This document shows, one piece after another, positions 51,411-64,000 of a DNA stretch of 64,000 bases. Position 1 is the stretch's first letter; each line of letters begins with the position of its first letter. Source of the stretch: Eulemur rufifrons (Eukaryota; Chordata; Mammalia; Primates; Lemuridae); assembly GCF_041146395.1 (NCBI RefSeq), contig NC_090986.1:44924001-44988000 (forward strand). Reading direction: 5' to 3'. Under the pieces are notes generated by a model. That model was not told where the DNA came from. It worked only from the letters and a program-made list of their open reading frames with translations, and made no database searches. The position numbers and the translations under genes are program-made.

Positions 51411-52529
51411 CATACATCTATGTAGATGCTATATACTATGCAAAAGAAACTAGGGAAATTTAGAAATTTAAGAATGAATGAAATGAGATTTCCTTTGTTA
51501 GAAAGGCAATTTAATGTTAACATCTGCTTAAAAAGGACATTAAAAATCGTAATAAACATCAATGGTAATCTGTGTTCACTTGCATCTTTTTATGGTACTG
51601 TAGTAACAATGACTGGCTGCTGAGTTGAGGGAAATGTCAGAGAACAGGTACAAAAATAAGCCTCTGTCATTTTAATATTATATATATATATGTTTCTTGA
51701 AGATAATTTTTATTATTATATTATGGATACTAAGTAATTGAGGAATTTTTTTCATAGTGGTCAATAAATTAATTTGTTATTTTTTAGACAGTATAGTATT
51801 TATCTTCAGATTTAAGGAAAATTTATTTATAATAGCTTTTTTGTTTGAGTTTTTTACCTTTATTATCAAGGGAAAAATTGACAGTCATTACATCCAGTTA
51901 ATTTGCTCATTGAAGACTGAAGCTAAAAAGGTTATCATTTAGTAAATATAGACTAGAACTAACTCTAGTGTTTCATATTCACAAAGCCTGCTTTCTCTTT
52001 TTGTATCTATTTTAGACAGTAAAAGGTAGCCTGGCCATCTAAGAGAAATTTTAAGAAAAAGAGTGCCTTTTTTAATGGAATATAAATACAATTTTTAAAA
52101 AAAATTTCTGAGAAATGTTATTATACTTTAAGAATCATGAGAGTAATCCAAAAATATTTAAATTATAAAAAAACCCTCCAGTTTTCAAGTCTTTTCATAC
52201 AAATACAGGATTTGTATGACCAAAATAAAAATTGTTATGCAAATACATGGTTATGGAAAGTATGTTATTAATTTGGATGGCATGTATATGTTTAGACATT
52301 TCAGGTATATAACACTCTTTGATATAAATTGTTCTCTAGAAAAAAACATAAAACATCATCATTTAGACTATAAATATAAAAATGCTTATGGTGCATTATT
52401 CCACCTCCCATGGTTAGGGACAGAATGCAGACATGCCACAATAATGTTTTTTTATTTCTACTGTTCGAACCATATTAATGAGAACATCATTTTGGAGAAC
52501 TAATTATTTCTATTTGTCTTGTGTCACAC

Positions 52530-52960
52530 TTTCTAATTCCCCTATATTAGCACAGCCAAAGCAAATTAATTGCTTTTCCAGCAGTTGAACCTTGTCCAAG
52601 AATGAGCTCATATTCCCTTCCAGTTTTCCTATTTCTGGGAGTACATTGTGTCAGAAATTTCTCTTGATACTAAACATAGTCTTGAGAATATCTTTACAGA
52701 TTTCTGTGTGCTCACTTGATGAAATTTATAAGTTTAAGTGACCCGCCAGGAAAGATAAAGTTCTTAGCTGCAAGATTATACATCAAAACAGTTAAAGTGA
52801 AATTAAAATTAAATGAATGAATCTCACTGAAGCAAAAAAAGCAGTAATTAATGGTTCCCTTAATTGTCTTCATAAAATATTTGCATGGGTCTAATTTGCA
52901 TAATTTGCATGTATTAATTAATCTTTCAAAGGAATTTTGTGCTGAGAGAAGCCAAAAAAT
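52530..52960. promoter_or_regulatory. Candidate enhancer with three POU octamers
   Basis: Repeat-free sequence carrying three perfect ATTTGCAT octamers at 52879-52886, 52894-52901 and 52903-52910, followed at once by ATTAATTAAT and a TCF/SOX-like CTTTCAAAG. Octamers bind POU-domain factors such as OCT and BRN proteins, which often act with SOX proteins in neural tissue, where DACH1 is expressed. Activity is inferred. Confidence 0.45.
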
Positions 52961-53774
52961 CTCTTTGTTTTATTTAAGATCTAATGAAATATTTATCTTC
53001 TTTAATGAACTTCTCATCTTCATTAAAATAAAAATTGCACAAGTTTGTATGTTTTAAATGTTTTTATAATTGAAGTATTCAAAAAATCTCTTTAGACTTA
53101 CAACAGCTGAAAAACAAACACATTATTTAGCATTCAATATCATTTTAACAACAGCAACACTTAAAAAAAGAAAGTTCAATTTCACTTTCTCAAAGGTAAC
53201 AAAGTATCTGGTAAATAAATATAGGTATTTAGTTTTAAAATTCAGATTTACAAAGGCCTGATCATTTTTTTAATGGCAATGTTATTTTTATGGCTGAAAT
53301 ACTGGGCAATTAGAGGGTATGGATGAGAAAAATCAGAATGTTTAATTGTTTGAGAAATGGTTCATTGGTTGAAAATATTTTCACTGGTTCAAAGAAATTA
53401 GTCTATAAAAATCCATTTGTTATTATTAACAACTGCTAGATTGACTGACAATGTTTCCTCGCAGAAGCTACACAGTTTCAACTTTATTCAAAACCTGTCT
53501 GCTAGAGATCTGAAGCAGAAGTTTCTCCTCGCATAAACTAAGAGATCATAGTGAAAACCAAGAAACGTGCCTTGGAAGGGATGAAACCCAAAATCTTATC
53601 AAATGCCAAATAGAATATATGCAAGGGAACTGAGGAAGAATGTGAGCACAGAGGCTGGAATTTAAAAAGACATAAGGGGTGGGAAATCGATGACCTGTTA
53701 CTGGGTTTCAGTTCTTTGTTTTTATTTTTGTTTTTTTGACACAGCAGTGTTTCAGGATATTACAGAAAAGAACA

Positions 53775-53990
53775 GTATCTAACATTTCCAAAGCAATTTA
53801 GGATTTGCACATATTTTTTACGTACATTATTTTTATTGATCATCGGGGCAAGCCCATTTTGTATTTGGGAAAACTGAGGCACATAGACAGAAATTGCTTG
53901 CACTCAAACCGTGTCCTCAGGACCTCTGAGTCCTCTTGCCTCCACATGCCTGGCTTCCTACATGACAGCAGTCTTTTCATTTCACCACAA
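53775..53990 (-). mobile_element. MIR SINE
   Basis: Reversed: aaaactgaggcacatagaca, gaaattgcttgcactcaaac, then cctcttgcctccacatgc. The first half is diverged. Confidence 0.6.
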
Positions 53991-54429
53991 TTTATGAAGT
54001 GTCAATGAGTGACTAAGTGTTAAACTAGACAAAGAGGGTGGCATAAATTTATACAAATTAAGATTCAAAATGTAAATATGTAGTCTTTACATGTGAAGTT
54101 TAGTAATGTGATAAAATCAATTAAATTGACTTTGGGTTTCCTGTAGGATTCACCTTTAGTAAAAAGGCATTTTCATTTGCTAAAGGTTATTTCCTGGCCC
54201 TGCAACCATTCTTGGTTCGTATTTTTCTCAAGAAGTTTTCTCTTAAATAAAACAAAGTTTACTTTTCTCTAAAATAAAAAGACTCCACTAGTTCATTGAG
54301 ATAATTGATACATTAGTTATACAGTAAATGCCAATACAGATTTCCTTTGAATTAATATTGATAATTTACTTAAATAACTGATTTCAAAAGGAATAAAATC
54401 AACCTTAATACAATTCAGTGATTAGGAAA

Positions 54430-54520
54430 GCAGCCTTGAACTGAGAGTGATAGTCTGTCTGATCTCAACACTACAATTCATTAATATTGTGACCTTGGTA
54501 ACTCACTTCAACTGCTAAGA
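54430..54520 (+). mobile_element. MIR SINE, partial
   Basis: Forward, short: ctgatctcaacactacaatt, then attgtgaccttggtaactca, the MIR core. Confidence 0.5.
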
Positions 54521-54644
54521 CCTGCTCTAATACTGATATTTTTATCCTGTCAAAATGGCACAGGTATCTACTTTTTTCAATGAATATGAACACATCAACA
54601 TACACAAATAATGTATCCATGATTCATGTATACATATATGTATA

Positions 54645-54865
54645 TGGATTCTGGATTTGAAATTCCCGGGTTCAAATTCCTGCGCTGTTTTTATCTCTAT
54701 AATACAGAGAATGTAATTTAAGCTCTTCTATTTTTTGGGGTTCCTAATCTGTAAAACACAAATAGTGAGAATAATATCAGCCTTATAGAATTGTTATGAG
54801 GTTTAAGTGAATTAATATACATAAGAAGTTAGAACAGTGACTGGTAGAGGCCAAGTGCTAACAGA
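54645..54865 (+). mobile_element. MIR SINE
   Basis: Forward MIR: ggattctggatttgaaattc, ccgggttcaaattcctgcgc, cctaatctgtaaaacacaaa, gaattgttatgaggtttaag. Near complete. Confidence 0.75.
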
Positions 54866-55954
54866 ATTGCAATTGTTACATTATGCACAAATGTAATGTA
54901 ATAGCAATTGCAATAGTATTTATTTTTGGTAAAAGTTAAATATAGTTTGGATTTTTTTTTAATTCTTTTAGGCCAATGATTTTTTTTTTTCATATGTGAT
55001 ACATACTTTTTCTTTTAGGCATGACTGAGCTGGAAAATAAAAATTATATTCACTAGATTTTCCAGAGCATTTAAAGAATTCATGACAGGGTGTGAATTTC
55101 AATAGTAAAGTCAACAATATAGCTTAAGGAAATTTATTTGCAGCCAAGTATATTTGATTATTCATCTCTTTCAAAATTAAATGAAAGACTAACTAGTTAT
55201 TTTTTACTCAAATTTAAGGTGGAAGTGCTAGAGCATCTTAATTTTTTATTATATTTTGGCAAATTTCTCTTAATATGATTTGTATTTTCATGTAGTGTGG
55301 AGTAACTGCAGACTCTTCTAATTCATATATAATCACACTCCAGAGATAGTAAATCTCCAAACATAGTTCCACTTAAGCTTACTAATTACACCTATAAAAC
55401 GATGAATGATGGCTACAAATTATTGGATCTGACTCTCATTCTTTATTTATTTCTCCCTGGGAGAAAGAGTGCTGGATGGGGAGATTTTAGACCATAAATT
55501 ATTCCCAGACATATTCAGGTGTGCTATGTTAAACTTTGATTCCATACTATGGTTTTACGTTTACTTATGAAGGCTTATGAAGTCATCTTAACAGAATTAA
55601 GAACTAATTATTTGATTTCCATGATAAAATATTATATTAATAATTTTTTTCTTTTTTAAGTGGCTTATACTGGTTGATATAGTTTTAGTTCTATCTTGTT
55701 TCAAGTTATCATAATCTTTTGACTGGTTTTAATAAATTTTTCCAGCAAAGTTATATGAAATTTCACAATCTAGACCTTATCCCTAAAGGGTTAGGAATGG
55801 AGAGAAGTTTCACAAATGAGAAAAGATTAGATGTAAGCAAACAGAAATGGAAAGTACATTCCTCTTCTAAACCCAATAAGTAGTACTGGGTTCCAACCAA
55901 CTAGTGGCCAAGTGGAACCGTAAGCCCAGGAGTACCATCTTTGTTCTCTAAGGG

Positions 55955-56003
55955 AACTCATTTTATGTAAAAACTCATTTTATGTAAAACACATTTTATG
56001 TAA
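55955..56003. repeat. Three-copy 16-17 bp tandem repeat
   Basis: Three head-to-tail copies of aactcattttatgtaa, at 55955-55970, 55971-55987 and 55988-56003. The third has cac for ctc. Confidence 0.95.
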
Positions 56004-58539
56004 AATTATAGATTTGTAAAAACACGATAGAAGCCTGAATCAGATGAAAGTTTATGTTCTCTGATGATAGTAAGGCAGATTAAAAAGCCTCTGAATCAAA
56101 CAGTTGGTGATGTAGCATACTATGTTAACACATAAACCAATATGAAAAGAGCAGTTCAGTCACAAATAAAGGCAAAAGCTCACAAAGCTATTTTGAATGA
56201 ATGCAATAACTTCCCGTTTTGAATTCAGACATACTTCTGAGATAATATTTTGAAGCTTGCCTGCTTACATCTGCCTTTAAATTTATGGAATTCATATTAA
56301 CCCCGTTGTACTAGGCACTTAAGAGGCATGAATATTGCAAAGAATAAAAATGCCCACTGTTTTATTCTTTAGATTCTAATTAGTCTTCTTAAATTATTAG
56401 AATGAAGAATATTTAAATAAATTGCAGAAGATACTTTAATTTAAAGGATTTATTAATTATATAATATAGCTAATAAGCTTATATGTCCCTAAGAATTCAG
56501 AACCCATCCTGATTAATGTGTCAAAGTCTCAGTTACTGAAAAGAGTAAAGTAAATGTGACAGACAAGAGGAAAAAATGTTAATGGAATGGAAATCATATG
56601 TTTATTGTCTATCCTTTGGAACAAATTTCTTATAATTCTTCATATCTTTCCTGGATGAGAACCCATTGATGTGTGTAGCATATTTGCAATAACCTTCCAA
56701 TAGTTACCAGCAAAAGAGTCAAAATGTGATAATAAACTTTTTCTTCATATTGTTACATTATTTACAGATATTTTATTGTAGTCTTGCTATGAGATTTTAA
56801 AATACAAGCAAAATTTAACCAGCGACTTACTGCTCTGTTTTATGCCTGCTAATATAACACAGAAAGGTAGATGGCCCTGTTGCTGTGAACTGATTTAGAT
56901 CCAAACTAGATGGAAACCCCTTCACTGGCTCTCAACAAGACACCCTTGTAAAGTCCAAATCAAGGGCATAGGATTAGTTATCAACACCAACTGGCCATCC
57001 ATCCAAAACAGGTGCAAAGACACTAAAGAATATGAGCTGTCATGTTAAACAAAAGAGCAAACCTCACTTGGATCAAGAGCTGGGAATAGTATTTAGCTTG
57101 TATTCTATCTTACATTCTGTCATCTCATAATTTTACATCCACAACAAGATTCTCAACTGACTAATTCCAAAAATAGTGATAACATTTATCTAAACAGTGA
57201 AAATGTTATGAAAATTAGTGCTTGAATAGAAATAAGTCAACATAGAAAACGATCTGATGAATTTTCTAGAATGTTTGTATGCTTAAGTTTCAACATAACT
57301 AAATTTTTGTTTTCTGTTTCTGGTAAACCACATAGAAACAATTTTCTAAATGAATGTGTAAAAATTTAGTTTGGTGGGTAGTTACCCACTTGGATCTCAT
57401 AAGCAGTTTTTAGTTGCCTACTTTTGAACAGTATGTTGATGTGTGAATCTAGTTCTTGGTGAAAAAATTGGAACATAAGCATTTATTTAAACCCAGCAAT
57501 TCACATAGAAAGGCTGTAAATTCTCACAACCCAGAAGGCTCCTTTGCATATTATTTTTATAAAACAAAGGAAACGCCAAAACCTTTCTAATTATTTCCTT
57601 AATGTTAAAAATTTATAGTCAACAAAGAGGTGAAATTTTATATCATCATTCCAAAGCTGTAGATTTTTATATTTTTACACTTGTAGGGCTTAAACATGAA
57701 ATATTAGGGAAGAAGTATGCCTTGCAATTTTAGCAATATTTAATGTGAATGATTGTTTTAATTTATGGGAGACTTGAAAATAATGAATATTGTTTTGAAA
57801 TATTGGCACTTATGATTTCTGAATAAAATGAGTTAGCAGTGTGACAAATATATAAATATGCAATATTAAACTTTTTCTTTCTCTTTTTTGTGCTTAATTT
57901 TAATTTTAAAATCTTCCCTACTATGGTTTTCTCTTCCCCGTCTGTATACCAGTATCTGGAGGTCTACATTTTCATAGGGTTAAGCTAATAAGTATAAAAT
58001 ATAAAGATATCTCCACAAAGGAAATTTTGGAAGTTCTAAATTAATGAATTTAAGTTTTAATGAAACCTCAGAATTGTTGTTCTCATTTCTTTCACGTAAA
58101 TATTTTTCATCTGCTCATTTTTCCTGAAATACTGCAACTGCTATAAAATCTTCCCTGCAGTGCAGAATGGAAAAGGCATGGATGAACACTCTTCGATATG
58201 GCTTCCAGACTACTGTTGATGTCCTGCTCTGAGAATTGTCTCGTGAACAGTTTGAGAGAACAAAATGAATATCATATATTTTAAAATACATACTCTCTTG
58301 AATTTTCAAAGTCCATGTTTAGTATTTCAAGGACACCAAAATTTAGCATTAAAGTCCTGCATTAAAGTTAAGCATGTTTGACTTATCGAACTAGCATTTC
58401 CTAAAAGCATCTGACTATAAAACCTTTTTATTGAATTAAAAGTAACAATATTTCATGGAATGAACTTTGGCAAACTATTGTAATTAATTCTTATTAAATC
58501 TATGTGTGTAGCCAATTCATTTTCACAAATGCTTATACA

Positions 58540-58645
58540 CTTAAGTGCTGGGCCCAGAAACAAATGCAAAAGACATGATATCTTTTCTAAATAATTCATA
58601 GTCTAGTGGGATACACAGAAACAAATATTTCTAACAAAATATATA
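58540..58645 (-). mobile_element. L2 LINE tail
   Basis: Reversed L2 end: taagtgctgggcccagaaac, then aattcatagtctagtgggat. Diverged. Confidence 0.5.
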
Positions 58646-61439
58646 TTTAGTTAATTCTTATGGATACAGCTGTAGATGTCAAGGTATTGTTCAGTGATGA
58701 TAGGAATTGTAAGTCAAATTTTATTTATCAAAAGGTATGACATATTTATGCATTAGATTTTATTGTGTGTAACAAATAATTTTAACAAATCAAAATATTA
58801 CTATATCATGTATGTATGTCTCTATATTTAAAAACTAATATGCTATATAAAATATTTTTTGGTAGTCATATTTTGAAGTTTTTCCAGTAGAACTCATTTT
58901 TAGTTTTGTTGTGTATAAGAATTCACATGCACACTATTGGAAGCATTCAACCAAGACCTAAAATTAATTTAATAGATAAAATCTAAAATTTTGAAATTTT
59001 AATTTCTTTCCTGAAAGATGTAACACACCTATCATTCTCTTTTAATAAAGTAACCACTTTGAGCCATTGCTTTTGAAATGTAAACAAAATGCTCCCAGAA
59101 CAGGAACAAAACAATTCATTCCAGTTGGCTAATTGATGAAGATTCATTTAAGTCAAGATATGTAAGTCTAAATTTTCTGAGAGGCTGTATTATCAACCTA
59201 TATTATGCAATTTTTCCAAACAGGAGAGAAATATTGTGATTGCTTCTCAGTATGGCATTGGAGAGAGTCCTAAATAATATTTATTAAAGTGAAACCAGGA
59301 CCTGTTACAGAGACCTGTTTTTTCCCCTGAAATCAATACACTAGATCCAAAGGAATATAAACATTTGTAAAGTGAGACTAAAGAAATGAAAAATGTAATT
59401 CATAATTGAGTTAATGAGGATTCACATTTTGTTGTCACACAAGGAATAGAGTAAGAAGATGCATTTGAAATATAAGGGGTAAATCAAATTGTAGGACTTG
59501 GAAAATAAAAAAGGAAAACAGCTGTGTTTGACATTGGAAATCTGGGAAAGAGATCCAGGCTAGTGTAAATGACGAGTTTGGCTTGCTGATATTGGGTGTG
59601 ATGTCACCGTGGAGCATTCAGACAGAGCTGTAGAGTAAGAACCTGAGTAGATACAGAGCTGCAGTTTGAATGTGAGATCCAAACAAGAACCACAACTTTG
59701 GAGACCATTGAAGGTGACAAGATCCCTTTCACTGAAAATATGGAATCTCCTTGCATAATCTTGATATTATTCTGAGAAGGCAGGAAAGTCAGTCCACTCC
59801 CCACTTCATCCTTTCCCAAAGAAAAGACAATAATAAGTGCAACAAATTCAACACTGAGAAGCAAAGTATATTCAAAGGGTTATGAGTTAATACATTTTGT
59901 AACATTTTACATTATATAATAAATGGCCTATTATTTTTTTTAAAAATGGAGAAAATATAATGTGGCTTTTTTTCATGGCAGTTAGAAAGGATGGATTTGA
60001 GGTTTTTCCATGAAAGTGAGTGTAATAAAGCTGGGACTAAAAAATTTACAGTGTTAGGTTATGTACATGAAATTAGAGTAGGGAACAATAAAAATACATA
60101 GTGATATGTTAGATAATTCATATTTTGACTTATTTATTTTGCATCTTTGTTGATCCTGCAGATTTTACCTATGACAAACTGTCAATTCCACTCTTGCATT
60201 AAGAGACATGTATTTTTCATGATATTGTTTCATATGGCAATATGTAGGATACCAGTCCTTTCAAGTAATCAAACTACATTGAATAGAGTCATAAACAAAA
60301 AAGCAACAATAATTTACTCTCATTGTAAGCTTTTCCCTCTGATGCATAGATATTCTTTGCAGTTATTTGAACTGTATAATGCATTCTTATCTTGATGAAG
60401 GGAAAGTAAAAATTACACTTATTCTTTAGACTTGGTAAATAAAGAAAAAAATGCCCACGTAGTAGTCTCCTGACTTATCACAACAAAGTGTGCATTATAC
60501 CAAAACAATGCTAGTCTTATACTGTATTTTAAGCTTTAGGAATATCATGATTTCTTAATATATAAGACATTTGGTAATAGACTCATCATGTTAGAGAATT
60601 TTCATCTGAGCCTAGAACCAGTAAAAAACTGGACCAGTTACAAATGCCTGATAAAATTGTGAACTCTTCATACAGGCAACATAATGCTACAAAAACCTGA
60701 TGGGAAAAGAGAAAAGATTTATCATCCAAGATTTAGAAGTTAATATTCTTGTAGCTATGCAAGTACATTTGTTTTCCTAAGAATAAATGGAACTGAAGTC
60801 TGTCCAGTTGAAATGAACACAGGGGGCCAGGGATTTTAAGGTAAAATGGGCATTTTTGGTTGAACAATTTGGTTTTGTCCAACTGAAACTGTGAATTAGA
60901 TCTAAAAGTAATATAGAGTCTATCATGGGAAAATAAAGATTTTATTATAGAGTGGTTTTGACACAGCCTAGATGAGTTTCTTAAATTCATAGTGTTTCTC
61001 GAAATCTAACCTTAATTCAGGATATAATGATCTACTTGGTGACATAAGTTAATTTTATTCATGTCACAATTGCCAGTGATGGGAAAATAAGGCAATACTG
61101 ACAGTAACTACAGCCACAAGCAATTAATTTTAATGGAAATAGTGGCCTATGTTACCATGACCCAGGGCAGAATTTCACAGTGGGCATGAAATATACATAT
61201 ATCAGCATTTATATTCTTTCTAAATATATGCACATTTATTATAATGTACTTTATATGTTTAGTTGTAGAGTTTTTTGTTTATTTTGTGAAATTATATTAA
61301 AGAAATTTGGCAATCTTGTGGAATTTAATATATGCTGAGAACCAACTGCAACTTACAATAAACGTAAATTATAAGTCCAAAGTGCTGAGATGTTTCCTGA
61401 AATTCTTCATTTCTAAAAACAGAGACAATTTGTAAAATG

Positions 61440-61960
61440 CAAAACTACCCATTAGCATTGCATTTTTTTGTAGCACATTTTGTCTTTTTTCCATTGCTTT
61501 CCATTTGGTGTCTTACATTTGTTATTGTTTGTGGTCAGTTTGTTGATATTTTTCACAAGCAATTTGTAAAGAATTAGGTCTGTTTCCTTAGAAAATATGC
61601 AGTATGATAAACAACAGTTTTAAAACTTGCAAGATACCAGATTTAACCAAAATTGATCTCAGCCATTTACCAGTGCTGAATCAAAAGTACTGGGTGACAT
61701 TAAATAGATTGTCTTGTTTCTTGTTCAAAATAATATCTTTTAGATGCTTTTAATAGACAGGTCTAGAATATATTTTTTTCTCTTTTCCTCTTTGTTGGTT
61801 CATTAAACTGTAAGAACTTTAGCAGCAGGAAGCTATACCATTGCCTGAGATAGTTACTTCTGTCACAGGGCAACAAGTGACCTGATAAGATTGTTATTAT
61901 TCTGAGACAATTTTAATCTGACAATTAGACTGTTACCAATTATTTTGTTTGTTTGTTTCT
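61440..61960. promoter_or_regulatory. Candidate conserved non-coding element
   Basis: Unique sequence with repeated SOX-type ATTGTT motifs (61524-61529 and 61890-61895), a reversed copy (acaat) and TAAT cores. No repeat recognised. Confidence 0.3.
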
Positions 61961-62469
61961 GAGAAGGCCACTACATATCATGAAATAATATCATCAATCT
62001 TTAAGGAAAACCTATTTCTATTTGCAGTAGAATCAAAGCACCCGAGAGTAATACAAGTTAAGTTATTCTCACTTATGAAAAGAAATGGAATATACTTTTA
62101 CTACAGAGAAACATTTGTGTGTGTGTGTGTACTACAAACAAACGTTTTAAAAGTCTGCAAATAAATATTTTGTGATTTAGAATAATTGATACCATTAATA
62201 GCTGATCAGCTGTTTGTTTTGGTTGCAGCCTGGGGGGTTGCTGTTTCTCTGAAAGGCAGGCAGGCTTCTAGGAGAACTCACAAGGTGACATTTGACTTGG
62301 GGAATTTACATAGGTGGTATTAGGCTTGGTGAGATCACATGACCTGGAGTTTGGTTTTCCATCTTTTCCGTATTCCAGAAGAAAGCAACTGGATATACTA
62401 ACACATTGTAACTCAAAAGAGCTAAAATATTTACTTGCAACATTGAGCAACACATCTTTCTTATAAAGG

Positions 62470-63033
62470 AAGGACTATCAGTGGTGCCACAAATTACCTA
62501 CAAACTTCATGGCTTAAAATAACATTTATTACCTAACAGTTTCTGTGTGTGAGGAATCTGAGAATAGCTGGTCATCTGCTTTGGGCCCCTCAGGCTGTAG
62601 TAAGGTGTTGGCAGTGGCTGAAGTCATCTCTGAACTCCACTGAGGCAGGCTCTACTTTCATGCTCACTCATGTAGCTGCTGGCATGCCTCATGCCCTCAA
62701 GAGTGTTAGAATGAAGACTTTGGTTCCTTATTGGCCCTTGGCCAGAGGCCACCATCAGTTCTTTGCTACATTGGACTCTCCACAGGGCAGCTCAATACAT
62801 GGCAGCCGGCTTCCATGAGCAAGTGAAAAGAACTAGAGAGAGGGTGCACCAGCCACATGGAAGTTACAGTCTTTTCAGAACCTAATCTTGAAAGTGACAT
62901 CCCATCACTGTTGCCATATTCTCTTCATTAGAAACATGTCACTAGGTACAACCCACACACATAAGGGAAACACAAGGGTGTGAATATAGGAGGCAGGGGC
63001 ATTGCCCACCATCTTAGGGGATGCCTACTGCAG
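62470..63033 (-). mobile_element. MLT1-type MaLR LTR
   Basis: Reversed LTR, about 560 bp: caaattacctacaaacttca, cagtttctgtgtgtgaggaa, ccacagggcagctcaataca, cttgaaagtgacatcccatc, and an end at ccatcttaggggatgcctac. It is antisense to DACH1. The 89-codon frame at 62549 is part of it. Confidence 0.88.
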
Positions 63034-63943
63034 AAAGCCACGTAGAAAATAAAATTATCAAGTTGCCTGGTGAGAATGGAAGCAGAACAAGGAGTATGAT
63101 ATAGTTCAGATTTTTAATGGACTCAGGAATATATCTAAAGGTAGACCATGTCAGTCTTTGAAAGTGGCCTCATCCCTGGCTGGTAGAACTTGGCTGATTA
63201 ACTCTGCTTTCTCTAGGATGCAGATAAGAGAAACAGGTTGTTCTGGACAAACACCTTATGGATTCTCATATTCTTTGTTTAGTTATGATATTTCTATCAA
63301 AATGTTTTCTTGCCTATTTGCTAGTCTCTTTAATATAACTTTGCACATCTCTGAACTGATCCCTTCTTTGCTAATATTACAGTTTAGTGCACAGAGAGCC
63401 ACTTATTTAATAGTTCTCATATAGGATGTCATTGTTCTCACCCACATACTGTCTAAACAACGTTTGATAATTTTATTAGATATAAAGAAAATCTATTCTC
63501 CATGAAAGTATCATTTCTTTAGTTAAAAATTCCCAAACTCAGTGAAAAAATTTGAGAGCTCTTTCATTGAAGTTTGCTTATCGTTTGTCAAGGTTAACAC
63601 TAGACCAGCATTTCAGTTCAGCATTCTATAAATATGTTAAATAAGGTTCTAGAGATTTAGAATTTTATTCACCCACAATTACCTCCCTAAACAAATATAA
63701 CCTTCATTAAAATTACCAAATTAGTCATGCTATAGAAAAAAAGTAGAAAATGCTAAACTTAAAAAAAATGATAATTTTTTCCCCTCCAAACTTAAAAAGA
63801 AAATAACTAGGCTCTGACAAGAGCTGCCCTTCTAATTGCTACCTTTCGTGGTTTTTCTTAGAGATAACATAAATTTATTCTGAAAACTCAATTTATTCAC
63901 AGGATTTTACCTGTTTCCTGCAGTTCTGAAAAGATACAAAGGC

Positions 63944-63963
63944 TTGAATTGAATTGAATTGAA
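63944..63963. repeat. (TTGAA)n microsatellite
   Basis: Four units of ttgaa near the window end. Confidence 0.9.
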
Positions 63964-64000
63964 AGATCCCTGTTTCCCTTCTCTGCAGCGTACTGTTTTA

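Larger units (their letters stand above)
43071..64000 (+). other. DACH1: Start of the last DACH1 intron
   Basis: Begins gtaggaat after the 69-nt exon and runs off the right edge. It holds L2, MIR, a hAT transposon, an L3/CR1 fragment and an MLT1 LTR. Several unique stretches (about 45620-46000, 50200-50400, 52530-52960, 56200-56460, 58050-58310 and 61440-61960) look like conserved non-coding DNA. I see nothing assignable in about 43080-45600, 47250-48000, 51420-52500, 55060-55940, 56470-58040, 58750-61430 and 63040-64000 beyond AT-rich unique sequence. Confidence 0.8.

Noticed and set aside
62549..62818. 89-codon + strand frame with a protein-like composition
   Set aside because: It falls wholly within an MLT1 LTR in reverse orientation; LTRs of this group do not encode protein.

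Overview
The window looks like primate nuclear DNA. It is AT-rich, has no compact open reading frames, and carries two full-length dimeric Alu copies of AluJ type plus Alu monomer fragments, together with MIR, L2, MLT1 and Tigger fossils. Four spliced coding exons on the + strand, at 31133-31284, 39228-39375, 42370-42513 and 43002-43070, join in frame. They encode the C-terminal part of the transcription cofactor DACH1 (dachshund family), including the conserved C-terminal dachshund box (DD2), a long charged coiled coil. I recognised the gene from its protein sequence; no database search was run.

Layout: 1-31132 is the downstream part of one very long intron. It holds ancient repeats, microsatellites and several unique stretches that look like conserved non-coding DNA. 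31133-43070 contains the four exons, separated by introns of 7943, 2994 and 488 nt. 43071-64000 is the start of the next intron; the very short final coding exon expected for DACH1 was not found and probably lies beyond the window. No start codon, promoter, 5' exon or RNA gene is visible.

How the parts fit: the exons build one protein module, a coiled coil for protein partners preceded by a Ser/Pro/Thr-rich linker. The surrounding introns probably carry long-range control elements, as is known for DACH1. The best sequence hints are three perfect POU octamers within 32 bp (52879-52910), a 9-bp inverted repeat with NK2-like half sites (45735-45759), a perfect CTCF core (40636-40647), and three CCATATGG boxes spaced exactly 50 bp apart (9955, 10005, 10055). 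Repeats are nearly all old. The four MLT1 LTRs are all antisense to the gene, and two Tigger-type DNA transposon remnants keep recognisable ends and TA target sites.

A local ~75-bp tandem duplication ends 67 nt before one DACH1 exon. A 63-bp insertion with a direct-repeat target site (50600-50662) is the youngest-looking insertion and may help identify the species. All regulatory claims here are inferences from motifs, not measured conservation or activity.
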